Shown here: positions 1 through 7,169 of the stretch, in pieces | Numbering within the stretch: the stretch's first letter is position 1 | Layout: the number at the start of each line of letters is the position of its first letter | NCBI GenBank assembly: GCA_937982605.1 | Contig: CALJLC010000498.1 | Coordinates: 1 to 16,718, forward strand | Source: an uncultured Gemmatimonadales bacterium | Lineage (GTDB): Bacteria; Gemmatimonadota; Gemmatimonadetes; Longimicrobiales; Gaopeijiaceae | Direction: 5' to 3' | DNA length: 16,718 bases | The notes under the pieces: generated by a model | The model's input: the letters and a program-made list of their open reading frames with translations, nothing else | Database searches by the model: none | Told to the model about the DNA's origin: nothing | Program-made: the position numbers and the translations under genes

Positions 1-1
1 C

Positions 2-1336
2 GGCGTGGAGCCGTCCGGAGGGCGGGCCTCCTACGTCGCGTCCGACACGGTGGACGGGGCCGGCCGCTTCGTCGTTCCGGGTCTGATCGACGCGCACGTC
101 CACCTCTTCCGCAACGAGCGGGTTGCGCAGCCGACACTCGACCTGCTCCTGGCCAACGGCGTCACGGGCTTCCGCGAGATGGCCTCCGACTGTTGGGATT
201 CGACCGGTGAGGGGGCGTTCTGCACAGACGCGCTTCGCGCTCTGGCGAGGGACGTCGACGCCGGGTCCCGGACTGCGCCCCGGCCGCTCGGGATGGCGAG
301 CGCCCCGATCAACGGCGTCGCTCAGCGGGCGGGTCTCCCCGAGGGTGCCCCGAGCTTCCTCGCTCCGGGCACGGCGGAGGAGGGGCGGGAGCTGGCCGGC
401 TGGATGGTCGATCGCCGGGTGGACCTGGTGAAGGTCTACAACTCCGTGCCGCGGGAGGCGTACTTCGGCCTCCTCGAGGCGGCGTCGGGGCTCGGTCTGG
501 AGGTCTCCGGGCATCTGCCGCTCGGCGTCTCCGTCGTCGAGGCGTCGGAGGCGGGCCACCGCACCATCGAGCACGCTCGGGACCTTCCCGTCGCGTGCGG
601 CGGCTACAGCGGGACGTACCGGACGATCATGTCCCGGGTCGTCGACGAGGAGGACGGGGTATCGGCGCCTTCGGCGGAAGAGCGGATTCGCGAAACGCTG
701 GACGCCTTCGACGAGTCCCGGTGTGCGGAGGTGTTCGAGATCCTGGTGGCCAACGGAACCTATCTCGTGCCGACGCACGGCACGCGGGAGATGGACTATC
801 GGGCCGGAGACCCGGCCTACCGCGCCGACGACCGCATGCGCTACATGCTCGTGCCCATCCGCGAAGGGTGGGAGGCCGACCTGGACCGGACCGCGCGGGC
901 GCCCGCCGAGCTGGTCGAGCTGTACCGGGACTTCTACGAGCTCGGAGTGAGACTCAGCGGGATGGCGCACGCCGCCGGTGTGAAGCTCCTTGCCGGCACC
1001 GACGCCAACGACACCATGATCTTCCCGGGCTTCGCGCTGCACGACGAGCTCGTGCGCTTCGCCGCGGCGGGAATCGAGCCGATGGACGTCCTCCGCACCG
1101 CCACGACCGAACCGGCCGAGTACCTGGGGCGGGCGGGCGAAGTCGGCACCGTCTCGGTCGGCGCGCGCGCGGACCTCGTGCTCCTGAACGCCGATCCGCT
1201 CGCCGACATCGCCAACACGCAGAGGATCGAAGCCGTGGTTCTGGGCGGGGAGGTGTTCGATCGGGCCGCGCTCGACGAGCTGCTCCGGGGGGTCGAGGCG
1301 GCGGTGGCGGCGAGCCGGGAGCCCGGGGCGCCTTGA
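2..1336 (+). CDS. Amidohydrolase family protein (5' partial)
   Basis: Metal-dependent hydrolase of the amidohydrolase superfamily, of the imidazolonepropionase/prolidase-like type that cleaves amide or ring C-N bonds. The reading frame is open to the left edge, so the true start and probably a signal peptide lie upstream; the first in-window start (GTG at 5) is not the real one. Counting from that GTG, the beta-strand/HxH motif PGLIDAHVHL puts metal ligands at H31 and H33. The candidate carboxylated lysine is K143 (LVKVY), further histidines are H170 (SGHLPLG) and H190 (TIEHA), and the catalytic aspartate is D333 in AGTDAND. The C-terminal part (LGRAGEVGTVSVGARADLVLL) is the typical end of the family, where the composite beta-sandwich closes. 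All key ligands are present, so it is probably active. The substrate cannot be told from sequence. Confidence 0.9.
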   Translation, partial: GVEPSGGRASYVASDTVDGAGRFVVPGLIDAHVHLFRNERVAQPTLDLLLANGVTGFREMASDCWDSTGEGAFCTDALRALARDVDAGSRTAPRPLGMASAPINGVAQRAGLPEGAPSFLAPGTAEEGRELAGWMVDRRVDLVKVYNSVPREAYFGLLEAASGLGLEVSGHLPLGVSVVEASEAGHRTIEHARDLPVACGGYSGTYRTIMSRVVDEEDGVSAPSAEERIRETLDAFDESRCAEVFEILVANGTYLVPTHGTREMDYRAGDPAYRADDRMRYMLVPIREGWEADLDRTARAPAELVELYRDFYELGVRLSGMAHAAGVKLLAGTDANDTMIFPGFALHDELVRFAAAGIEPMDVLRTATTEPAEYLGRAGEVGTVSVGARADLVLLNADPLADIANTQRIEAVVLGGEVFDRAALDELLRGVEAAVAASREPGAP

Positions 1337-1379
1337 GGCGTACCGGCCGGACGAATCGTGGGAGGCTCGGGCGGGCGGC

Positions 1380-1409
1380 TTGTCACGGCGCGGGGCCGAC
1401 CGGCAGAAT
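1380..1409 (+). promoter_or_regulatory. Candidate sigma70-type promoter (TTGTCA-N18-CAGAAT)
   Basis: TTGTCA at 1380-1385 (5 of 6 matches to TTGACA) and CAGAAT at 1404-1409 (4 of 6 to TATAAT) are separated by 18 bases in the gap after the amidohydrolase. The predicted transcript start is about 35 nt before the GTG at 1451. The same pattern recurs at 4672, 9525 and 11707 in this window. Confidence 0.45.
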
Positions 1410-1450
1410 CCCGACGTCGAAGGGAGACTCGTTCCCGGTGAGGAGTCGGC

Positions 1451-2677
1451 GTGTTCTGGTTCGCCCGTCGCCGAGCGGAGGCAGCTGAGCGCATCGAAGC
1501 GCTCGTCGAGTCCGACCTCGATCGGGCGGTGGAGGAGCTCTCCGCTCGCCGGGGTCGACTCGACCCGGACGACGAAGCACGCCTCGCCGGGCTGGTGAGG
1601 TCGCGCCTCCAGGCCCGGGAGCACGTCGAGTACCTGAGCCGGGCGCTCGCGGAGGGAACGATCTCCCCGGCGGCTTCCCTCGAGCTCCTCGAGACGTACC
1701 GCGAGGCCGGGTACACCACCGAGGCGCAGTTCGAGATGCTCCGGCGGCACGGGTACGAGGCACACCGGCGTGAGCTCGCGGAGCTCCTCGCCTCGCCCAT
1801 CGCTTCCTCGGCCGACTACTTCCGGCTGCTCGATACCTACGAGCGGAGTGGCTACCTGAACCGTGCGGAGCTCGCGGAGCTGCGTGACCTGGTCGACCAC
1901 AAGGTCAACCCGGCGCTGGCGGCGCAGCGGCTCTTCGCCACCGCCCGGACGACGCTGGACCTGGACCTCCAGGAGGAGCTGCTCGAGCGGTACCTCATGG
2001 AGTTCGACGGATTTCCCGAGTACGGGGAGGCGGCCAGCCTGTACCTGGCGCTGCGCATCGACCAGCTCTGGAAGCGACTCCCGACGGTCCGCTACGCCCG
2101 CGAGGCCGCCGTTGCGGTGCACGACTTCAACGGGCTCCTCGCCGCCTTCCTGCCCTTCACGGGGGACCTCAGCACGGCGGTACCGTTCGACCGGATCGTC
2201 CGCGACTTCCTCCAGCTCGCCGGCGACTTCAAGCCCGAGCCCGACGTCGAGGGTCCCATCACCGTGAAGCACCTCCGCCGTCAGGTGGTGGTCGCGATGA
2301 AGAAGGACGCGGAGGAAGGGAGCTACGAGTACGAGCGGAACCAGTTCGTCTCGGTCGGAGCGAAGGGGCGTGTTGCCGCGGTGAGGGCCGACCGGGTCTG
2401 CGTGATCCACCAGGGCAAGGGGCTGCCGTACTCCCGCAGCTGGCCTCAACCGGAGTTCAAGGGCTCCCACTTCAGCCAGATGCACCCCGACTCCTCGCGG
2501 GCCTGCTGGGACCAGGACGAGCTCGGTCTCGTCCGGCATCGCACGCCGAGTCCGGTGTTCGTCCACCAGTATCGAGAGGCCGTGAGGCGGATGGGTGAGC
2601 TGCTCGAACAGCATCGAGAGGTGCGCGCCGGTCAACCCGGAGAGCGGCCGTCGCTGCCCGAGCTCGGAGTACCCTGA
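1451..2677 (+). CDS. Unrecognised helical-repeat protein, 408 residues
   Basis: I do not recognise this family. The GTG start at 1451 is preceded by GAGGAG about 6 nt upstream and by a candidate promoter. There is no signal peptide or membrane segment after the short MFWFARRR start, so it is probably cytoplasmic. The first 200 residues are strongly helical and charged. They hold imperfect repeats of about 47-50 residues: LLETYREAGYTTEAQFEML (about 79-97), LLDTYERSGYLNRAELAEL (126-144) and a weaker LLERYLMEFDGFPEY (177-191). The pattern suggests stacked helical hairpins, as in TPR-like or other alpha-solenoid scaffolds. Residues from about 270 form a different, mixed region (ITVKHLRRQVVVAMKKDAE, then VRADRVCVIHQGKG). 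The downstream methyltransferase starts 27 nt later with its own ribosome binding site and is likely co-transcribed. Function unknown. Confidence 0.85.
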   Translation: MFWFARRRAEAAERIEALVESDLDRAVEELSARRGRLDPDDEARLAGLVRSRLQAREHVEYLSRALAEGTISPAASLELLETYREAGYTTEAQFEMLRRHGYEAHRRELAELLASPIASSADYFRLLDTYERSGYLNRAELAELRDLVDHKVNPALAAQRLFATARTTLDLDLQEELLERYLMEFDGFPEYGEAASLYLALRIDQLWKRLPTVRYAREAAVAVHDFNGLLAAFLPFTGDLSTAVPFDRIVRDFLQLAGDFKPEPDVEGPITVKHLRRQVVVAMKKDAEEGSYEYERNQFVSVGAKGRVAAVRADRVCVIHQGKGLPYSRSWPQPEFKGSHFSQMHPDSSRACWDQDELGLVRHRTPSPVFVHQYREAVRRMGELLEQHREVRAGQPGERPSLPELGVP

Positions 2678-2704
2678 CAACCTGCCACCGAGGAGAGTCG
2701 AAAC

Positions 2705-3508
2705 GTGGACGACAGACTGAGGGAAGCGACCGCGGGCGCGGAGGCGTACGAGTCGCTGCACGTGCCCGCGCTTTTCGTGGAATGGTCGCCGCGTGTTCTG
2801 GACGCGGCGGGGGTGTCTCTCGGCCACCGGGTCCTCGACGTGGCATGCGGCACCGGCATCCTGGCGCGCACCGCGGCCGATCGCGTCGGACCGTCGGGAA
2901 GTGTCGTCGGCGTCGACCCGAACCCGGGCATGCTCACGGTCGCCGGCAGGCTCGACGGTCGGATCGAGTGGCGAGCGGGCACGGCCGAGGAGCTCCCGGT
3001 CGAGGACGCTTCGTTCGACCGGGTGGTCTCTCAGTTCGGGATGATGTTCTTCTCCGATCCCGAGCGGGCCGTGGCCGAGATGGTACGTGCGCTCGAACCC
3101 GGAGGTCGCTTCGCGATCGCCGTGTGGGACTCGCTCGAGAACACCGAGGCGTATGCAAGGGAGGTGGCGCTCCTGGACCGCATGGCAGGCGCCGCCGCCG
3201 CCGACGCCCTGCGCGCCCCGTTCGCGTTGGGAGACGCCCGCGAGGTCGAGAAGCTGATCGAGCGTGCCGCCGGATGCCCGGTGACCACCTCGACGGTCGT
3301 CGGCCGCGGGCGATTCCCGAGCCTCCGGTCCATGGTCGAGGCCGACCTGCGGGGCTGGCTTCCCGTGATGGGGGTCGAGCTGGACGACGAGCTCATCCTC
3401 TCGATCCTGGCGGCCGCGGAAGAGGAGCTCGCCGACTTCGTGCTCGCCGACGGCCGAACGGACTTCGATTCACCGGCGCACGTCTTCTCGGGCCGGAAGG
3501 CCGACTGA
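2705..3508 (+). CDS. Class I SAM-dependent methyltransferase
   Basis: Transfers a methyl group from S-adenosylmethionine to an unidentified small-molecule acceptor (UbiE/Methyltransf_11-like). GTG start with GAGGAGAG upstream. Motif I is VLDVACGTG (residues 43-51), the glycine-rich SAM loop. The acidic residue at the end of strand 2 is D71 (GVDPNPGM), expected to bind the ribose. The post-I region reads FDRVVSQFGMMFF, and the EPGGRFAIAVWDS segment near residue 132 is the usual strand-5 region. Length (267 residues) is normal for a stand-alone enzyme with a C-terminal acceptor cap. The similarity to UbiE is at fold level and does not prove a role in quinone synthesis. Neighbours (unknown helical-repeat protein upstream, small membrane protein downstream) do not reveal the substrate. 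Confidence 0.9.
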   Translation: MDDRLREATAGAEAYESLHVPALFVEWSPRVLDAAGVSLGHRVLDVACGTGILARTAADRVGPSGSVVGVDPNPGMLTVAGRLDGRIEWRAGTAEELPVEDASFDRVVSQFGMMFFSDPERAVAEMVRALEPGGRFAIAVWDSLENTEAYAREVALLDRMAGAAAADALRAPFALGDAREVEKLIERAAGCPVTTSTVVGRGRFPSLRSMVEADLRGWLPVMGVELDDELILSILAAAEEELADFVLADGRTDFDSPAHVFSGRKAD

Positions 3509-3540
3509 CCTCTCAGGCGCACACGCATCCCCGGGGGAAC

Positions 3541-4062
3541 ATGCTGGAGAACACGGACACTCTGCTGTCGCTTGCCGAGATCGCCGCCGCGTTCGCGGGG
3601 TTCGCGGCGCTCGTGAGCGTGATTCGCCGCGGCTCGAACCAGCCGGCCAACGCGGCTCACGATCTGCTCCGACTCCGACTCGTGATCGGTGGCAGCGTGG
3701 CGGGCGTCGCTGCGGCACTCGTCCCCGTCGGCCTCATCGGCTACGGCGTGGACCCGAGCGTGAGCTGGCGTATCGCCGCGGTCCTCTTCCTGATCTTCGA
3801 CAACGGCATCCTGGCCTCCTTCACGGCCGCCTACCGGCCCGTGCGCGGAACGTTCGAGCCCGATCGCCTCGCGGTTGCCATCGTGATGGCCCTCGAAGTG
3901 ATCGAGCAGCTGAGTCTCGTCATCGTCCTTCTCGGTGTGGCGCCCCGGAACGCGCCGGCGCTCTACGTCACGGCGCTGATCGCGAACATCTGTCAGGCGG
4001 GGTTCATCTTCGTCCGCTTCGTCGGCTCGGCGTTCAGCCACGAGCTCGAGGGCTCGGAGTGA
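3541..4062 (+). CDS. Small integral membrane protein
   Basis: A 173-residue protein of unrecognised family. The ATG at 3541 follows a GGGGGA stretch, 32 nt after the methyltransferase, so it probably belongs to the same transcript. Four or five hydrophobic helices are visible: about 10-27 (SLAEIAAAFAGFAALVSVI), 47-68, 75-92, 110-128 and 134-152. They are joined by short charged loops such as RRGSNQPANAAHD and YRPVRGTFEPDR. The first helix is alanine/glycine/phenylalanine rich. No catalytic motif or metal site is evident. A much longer frame extends upstream over the methyltransferase gene, but that part is arginine-rich out-of-frame translation and is not used. Confidence 0.8.
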   Translation: MLENTDTLLSLAEIAAAFAGFAALVSVIRRGSNQPANAAHDLLRLRLVIGGSVAGVAAALVPVGLIGYGVDPSVSWRIAAVLFLIFDNGILASFTAAYRPVRGTFEPDRLAVAIVMALEVIEQLSLVIVLLGVAPRNAPALYVTALIANICQAGFIFVRFVGSAFSHELEGSE

Positions 4063-4107
4063 CGAAGGGAGAACCGGTACGCGGACGAGGAGCGACGCCG
4101 GCCTGAC

Positions 4108-4136
4108 TTGCGGATAGGGCGCGCAGGACCGACACT
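4108..4136 (+). promoter_or_regulatory. Weak candidate promoter (TTGCGG-N17-GACACT)
   Basis: TTGCGG at 4108-4113 and GACACT at 4131-4136 are 17 bases apart in the 100-nt gap before the exported lipocalin-like gene, placing a transcript start about 20 nt before its ATG. The match is weaker than at the other candidate promoters. Confidence 0.25.
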
Positions 4137-4162
4137 ACCTGCCCCCCCACGCAGGAGGCACC

Positions 4163-4657
4163 ATGTCGCGAATCACGCGATGGCGAGCGCTGGGTGTGGC
4201 CCTGGTCCATCTGCCGGTCGTCGGAGTCGCCGGAGCGCACGCTCAGGTCTCCGTCGAAGGCGCCTGGACCGTGGCCGAGTGGACGGTCGACGGGACCACC
4301 ACTTCCGACGTGCAGCCGGGCATCTTCGTCTTCACCTCCACCCACTACTCGTTCTTCTTCGTCAACCAGGCGGAGCCGCGAGCCGTTCCGGCACAGTCCG
4401 GGCCCGGCTCGATGACGGACGCCGAGAAGGTGGTCGCGTACGACGAGTTCACCGCCAACGCCGGTCGCTATTCGATCGCCGGCAACACGCTCACCACGAC
4501 GGCGTACCTGGCGAAGAACCCGGGCTACATGGCCGGCTGGCCGGACAACGACGTGGAGTACACGGTCCGACGCGACGGCGACGCGCTCCACCTCACGTTC
4601 GGGAGTGGCAACACCGTCCACCTGATTCGACGCGAGGGTCAGCCGCCCCCCGGCTGA
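4163..4657 (+). CDS. Exported lipocalin-like domain protein
   Basis: A 164-residue secreted or periplasmic protein. The ATG is preceded by AGGAGG with ideal spacing. Residues 1-27 are a signal peptide with Arg residues, a hydrophobic core (LGVALVHLPVVGVAGA) and a likely cleavage site AHA|Q. The mature part resembles the lipocalin-like families: GAWTV near its start, then GIFVFTSTHYSFFFV, the acidic middle EKVVAYDEF, GRYSIAGNTLTTTAYLAKNP and a final EYTVRRDGDALHLTF strand. This alternation of short amphipathic strands suggests a small beta-barrel that could bind a hydrophobic ligand. No catalytic residues are apparent, and the ligand is unknown. The assignment is by pattern recognition of a divergent family, so domain confidence is moderate while the gene call is strong. 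Confidence 0.85.
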   Translation: MSRITRWRALGVALVHLPVVGVAGAHAQVSVEGAWTVAEWTVDGTTTSDVQPGIFVFTSTHYSFFFVNQAEPRAVPAQSGPGSMTDAEKVVAYDEFTANAGRYSIAGNTLTTTAYLAKNPGYMAGWPDNDVEYTVRRDGDALHLTFGSGNTVHLIRREGQPPPG

Positions 4658-4671
4658 GGCCCGATCCACGT

Positions 4672-4700
4672 TTGTTCGCCGGCTCCTCCGGCCGCAGAAT
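4672..4700 (+). promoter_or_regulatory. Candidate sigma70-type promoter (TTGTTC-N17-CAGAAT)
   Basis: TTGTTC at 4672-4677 and CAGAAT at 4695-4700 have 17-nt spacing and lie about 47 nt before the haemoglobin start. The -10 element is followed by GCGTCG, so the 12-mer CAGAATGCGTCG is identical to that at 11730. The spacer contains the inverted repeat GCCGG...CCGGC. Confidence 0.45.
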
Positions 4701-4746
4701 GCGTCGAAGCGGTTCGTGGCCGGTGTCGTCGGCGAGGAGGCAGCAG

Positions 4747-5163
4747 GTGGATCAGGATCAGGGGGTCCCGACGCTCATCGATTGGATGGGCGGTCCGGAG
4801 CGGATGGAGGAGCTGATCGAGCGGTTCTACCGGGTCGTCGTCGAGGACGATCTGCTCGAGCCGCTCTTCGCGGAGATGGACCCGCAGCACTTCCGGTACG
4901 TGGCGATGTTCATCGCCGAGGTCTTCGGCGGTCCGCGGTCGTACACCGAGGTCCGCGGTGGGCACGCGTCGATGATCCGCAAGCACGTGGGCAGGAACAT
5001 CTCGGAGGCGCAGCGGCAGCGCTGGCTGCACCTCCTCCTGGCCACGGCCGACGAAGTGGGAGTCCCCTCCGACCCGGAGTTCCGGTCCGCGCTGGTTGCG
5101 TACCTCGAGTGGGGGTCGCGGCTGGCGGTGATCAACTCCCGGCCGGGCGCCGAGCTCGAGTAG
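4747..5163 (+). CDS. Group II truncated haemoglobin
   Basis: A 138-residue haem protein of the 2/2 globin family (TrHb2, GlbO-like), which bind O2 and react with NO, peroxide or sulfide in the cytoplasm. GTG at 4747 is chosen because GAGGAGG lies 7 nt upstream and the family's start region (TLIDWMGGPERMEELIERFY) follows directly. Y28 in ERFY occupies the B10 position. H80 in the KHVG segment is the proximal haem ligand (F8). W93 in QRQRWL is the G8 tryptophan conserved in group II. The glycine motifs GGP (15-17, 61-63) and RGGH (70-73) match the short A helix and the pre-F loop. Length is normal for the family. It has its own candidate promoter and is followed 68 nt later by a DoxX-family gene. 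Confidence 0.93.
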   Translation: MDQDQGVPTLIDWMGGPERMEELIERFYRVVVEDDLLEPLFAEMDPQHFRYVAMFIAEVFGGPRSYTEVRGGHASMIRKHVGRNISEAQRQRWLHLLLATADEVGVPSDPEFRSALVAYLEWGSRLAVINSRPGAELE

Positions 5164-5231
5164 GATCTTCCCATCCCCCCCTGCGCAATCGGAGAGGGAG
5201 GCGGGCCGTACGTGCAGGGGTCGGACACCGC

Positions 5232-5651
5232 TTGACGGGACCTCTCGGCCTCCCGCCCCGGCTCCCGAAGCGGCTGGCGCTGCTCGGGCTCTCCCTCTTC
5301 TTCGTGGTGGCGGGCGCGAATCACTTCGTGAATCCGGGCTTCTACCTCTCGATGATCCCGCCCTACCTCCCCGCGCATCGGGAGCTGGTGTGGATCAGCG
5401 GAGTGTTCGAGATCGCGGGAGGCGTCGCCGTGCTTCTCCCGGCGGTGCGGAGCGCCGCGGGCTGGGGCCTGATCCTGCTGCTCGTGGCGATCTTCCCGGC
5501 CAACCTGCACATGGCCGCCAATCCCGAGCTCTTTCCCGACATCAGCCCGACCGTCCTCTATGCCCGGCTGCCGTTCCAGGCGCTCTTCATCGCCTGGGCC
5601 TACGGCGCGACGCGGCCCGATCGGGATCCGGGGAGCGGAGCAGGGGCGTGA
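5232..5651 (+). CDS. DoxX family membrane protein
   Basis: A 139-residue four-helix integral membrane protein of the DoxX family, whose members are often linked to redox or thiol stress but rarely have a proven reaction. The signature NHFVNPGFYLSMIPPYLP follows the first helix (LALLGLSLFFVVAGA), and the further helices are about 57-75, 80-98 and 110-128. No ATG or GTG in frame precedes the first helix. TTG at 5232 is the only standard start that keeps it, with AGGGG about 12 nt upstream, so the exact start is uncertain. The stop overlaps the GTG of the next gene by 4 nt (GTGA), which implies translational coupling. The haemoglobin gene upstream makes a shared role in handling oxygen or reactive species possible, but that is inference. 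Confidence 0.85.
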   Translation: MTGPLGLPPRLPKRLALLGLSLFFVVAGANHFVNPGFYLSMIPPYLPAHRELVWISGVFEIAGGVAVLLPAVRSAAGWGLILLLVAIFPANLHMAANPELFPDISPTVLYARLPFQALFIAWAYGATRPDRDPGSGAGA

Positions 5652-5977
5652 AGAGGCGGCCAGCGGACGCCGCGACGAGCGCCGCTGCCGAGGTCGCGCT
5701 GCACAGGGCCGATCTCCTCGACCGGCTGGCTGCGGAACGACGGGAGTCCCGGTACCGGGGCACGGCCGCGGTGACGCTCGGGGGGTTCAATATCGCGAGC
5801 ACCGTGGGCCTGCTCTACCGCAACGGGTCGGACTTCCCCCCGAGCGTCTGGGTTGTGCTCGTCGCGGTCGCGTCGGCGTCGGCCGCGCTGCTGGCGTGGT
5901 GGTGGAGGCGATCGCTCCGCCGGTCCGGAGCGCTGAAGGCGGAGCTCGCGCAGCTCGGGGGTGACGAGCCGACGTGA
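5648..5977 (+). CDS. Small two-helix membrane protein
   Basis: A 109-residue protein of no recognised family. GTG at 5648 overlaps the stop of the DoxX gene (GTGA) and has a GGAGC-rich stretch upstream, so it is co-translated with it. Residues 1-38 are charged and helical (AAAEVALHRADLLDRLAAERRES). Two hydrophobic helices follow, at about 40-58 (AAVTLGGFNIASTVGLLY) and 67-85 (SVWVVLVAVASASAALLAWWW). The tail RRSLRRSGALKAELAQLGGDEPT begins with a positive stop-transfer cluster. Both termini are predicted to be cytoplasmic. It could be an accessory subunit to the DoxX protein, but only position supports this. Confidence 0.75.
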   Translation: MKRRPADAATSAAAEVALHRADLLDRLAAERRESRYRGTAAVTLGGFNIASTVGLLYRNGSDFPPSVWVVLVAVASASAALLAWWWRRSLRRSGALKAELAQLGGDEPT

Positions 5978-6203
5978 GCGAGACGCGGTACTCGGCCGCG
6001 CCTCGGCGGTCGGGGGGCCGGACCCGCGCGCGCGCTCGGAGCCGTCGTGTTCGTGGACAGCGTATATCGTGCGAGCAAGCCCGAGGGGGCTTTCGACGGA
6101 CGACCTGGCGAGCTCGTCGACGAGAGGGGCCCTCCCGGTTATCCTCGATCGGAGGGCACGAAGCACGGGCCTGACCGAGACCCGGGGGAAGGAGGGCAGG
6201 GGT

Positions 6204-6704
6204 GTGACGTACGAAGGATTCCACCTGGCGCAGGCGAACATCGCACGGGGGCGCGCTCCGCTGAGCGAGCCCGTGATGAAGGGCTTCGTCGAGCAGCTCG
6301 ACTACATGAACTCGGTCGCGGACCGCTCGCCGGGCTTCGTCTGGCGCCTGCAGACGCCGGAAGGGGACGCGACCGCGGTCCGGGTGCTCGACGACCCGCT
6401 CATCATCTTCAACATGTCGGTGTGGGAGTCGGTCGACGCGCTCTACTCGTACGCCTTCGAGTCCGACCACCGGGGTCCGGTCAGGGACCGGCGCCAGTGG
6501 TTCACCCGGATGGACCGGGCCCACTCGGTGCTCTGGTGGGTCGAAGTCGGGCACCGGCCGACGATCGAGGAGGGTGTGGAGCGCCTCCGGCTGCTCGACC
6601 GCGCGGGACCGTCGCCGGAGGCGTTCACCTTCGCGAAGCTCTTCGACCCGTCTGGCGCGAGGGTGGCGCGGACGTCACGCATGGATCGCGAGTGCGGCGT
6701 CTAG
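6204..6704 (+). CDS. DUF3291 domain protein
   Basis: A 166-residue cytoplasmic protein of the DUF3291 family, which has a ferredoxin-like alpha/beta fold related to the ABM-type small monooxygenases; function uncharacterised. GTG at 6204 has GGAGGGCAGG just upstream, and the family motif FHLAQANIARGRAPL begins at residue 5. Other family-typical segments are PVMKGFVEQLDYMN, SPGFVWRLQ, the acidic DATAVRVLDDPLIIFNMSVWESV, and WWVEVGHRPTIEEGVERL near the C-terminus. The length is normal and the domain complete. The open frame runs further upstream, but that segment is arginine-rich with no family similarity. A lipoprotein gene follows after 2 nt, so the two probably share a transcript. Confidence 0.88.
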   Translation: MTYEGFHLAQANIARGRAPLSEPVMKGFVEQLDYMNSVADRSPGFVWRLQTPEGDATAVRVLDDPLIIFNMSVWESVDALYSYAFESDHRGPVRDRRQWFTRMDRAHSVLWWVEVGHRPTIEEGVERLRLLDRAGPSPEAFTFAKLFDPSGARVARTSRMDRECGV

Positions 6705-6706
6705 CC

Positions 6707-7153
6707 ATGACCCGAAGGTGCTGTGTGACGACGCTGGTCGTCCTCGCGGCGCTGCCGGGGTGCGGACAGGCGCAGGAGGTCGACGCACCCGCGCTGCCGG
6801 TCGTCACGATCGACCGACCGACCGTGATCATGTTCTTCACGGATCCGGACTCGGTGTCCGACCCCGATGCACGAATGGGGCTCTACGCGGCCCTCGATCA
6901 GCAGCAGACGACGATGGCGGACACCCGGGACGCGCTGAACGCCCTGGGGATGTGGGACGTCACGCAGCCCGGCCGTCGGTTCGTCGTCCGGGACGGCGTC
7001 CGGGAAACCCCGTTCACCGCTTCGCCCGACAGCTCGGCGGTGGGCTATCTGCTCACCGCCCCCGGCCGGGAGCATCGCGTGCTCTACCGCGTGCAGTTCA
7101 CGGACGCGCTGCTCGAGGCGGTGCGGGCGTATCTGGGTGTGAGCGGAGGCTGA
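6707..7153 (+). CDS. Putative lipoprotein of unknown function
   Basis: A 148-residue exported protein. ATG at 6707 lies 2 nt after the DUF3291 stop. The N-terminus MTRRCCVTTLVVLAALPGCGQA has a positive start, a hydrophobic core and a lipobox-like LPGC with the lipid-bearing cysteine at residue 19, so it is likely membrane anchored. The mature part starts with an Ala/Pro linker. It then has PTVIMFFTDPDSVSDPDARMGLYAALDQQQTT, a helix, and the strand-rich GRRFVVRDGVRETPF. PTVIMFF is weakly reminiscent of the first strand of a thioredoxin-like fold, but there is no CxxC motif. The 3' end faces a convergent gene with a 16-nt gap. Confidence 0.75.
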   Translation: MTRRCCVTTLVVLAALPGCGQAQEVDAPALPVVTIDRPTVIMFFTDPDSVSDPDARMGLYAALDQQQTTMADTRDALNALGMWDVTQPGRRFVVRDGVRETPFTASPDSSAVGYLLTAPGREHRVLYRVQFTDALLEAVRAYLGVSGG

Positions 7154-7169
7154 AGCGACCGGCCGGGGC

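Noticed and set aside
595..1488. 297-residue plus-strand frame inside the amidohydrolase region
   Set aside because: Arginine/glycine-rich out-of-frame translation of a clearly conserved enzyme gene; no family motif.
2782..3540. Upstream extension of the membrane protein at 3541
   Set aside because: Overlaps the methyltransferase out of frame and is arginine-rich; the ATG at 3541 begins the hydrophobic domain.
5974..6174. Short frame whose GTG overlaps the stop of the two-helix membrane protein gene
   Set aside because: The overlap looked like coupling, but the protein is arginine/serine low-complexity with no fold signal, and the DUF3291 gene follows with its own ribosome site.
5787..6554. 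255-residue minus-strand frame opposite the DUF3291 gene
   Set aside because: Antisense to a gene with clear family motifs; composition is typical of GC-rich shadow frames.
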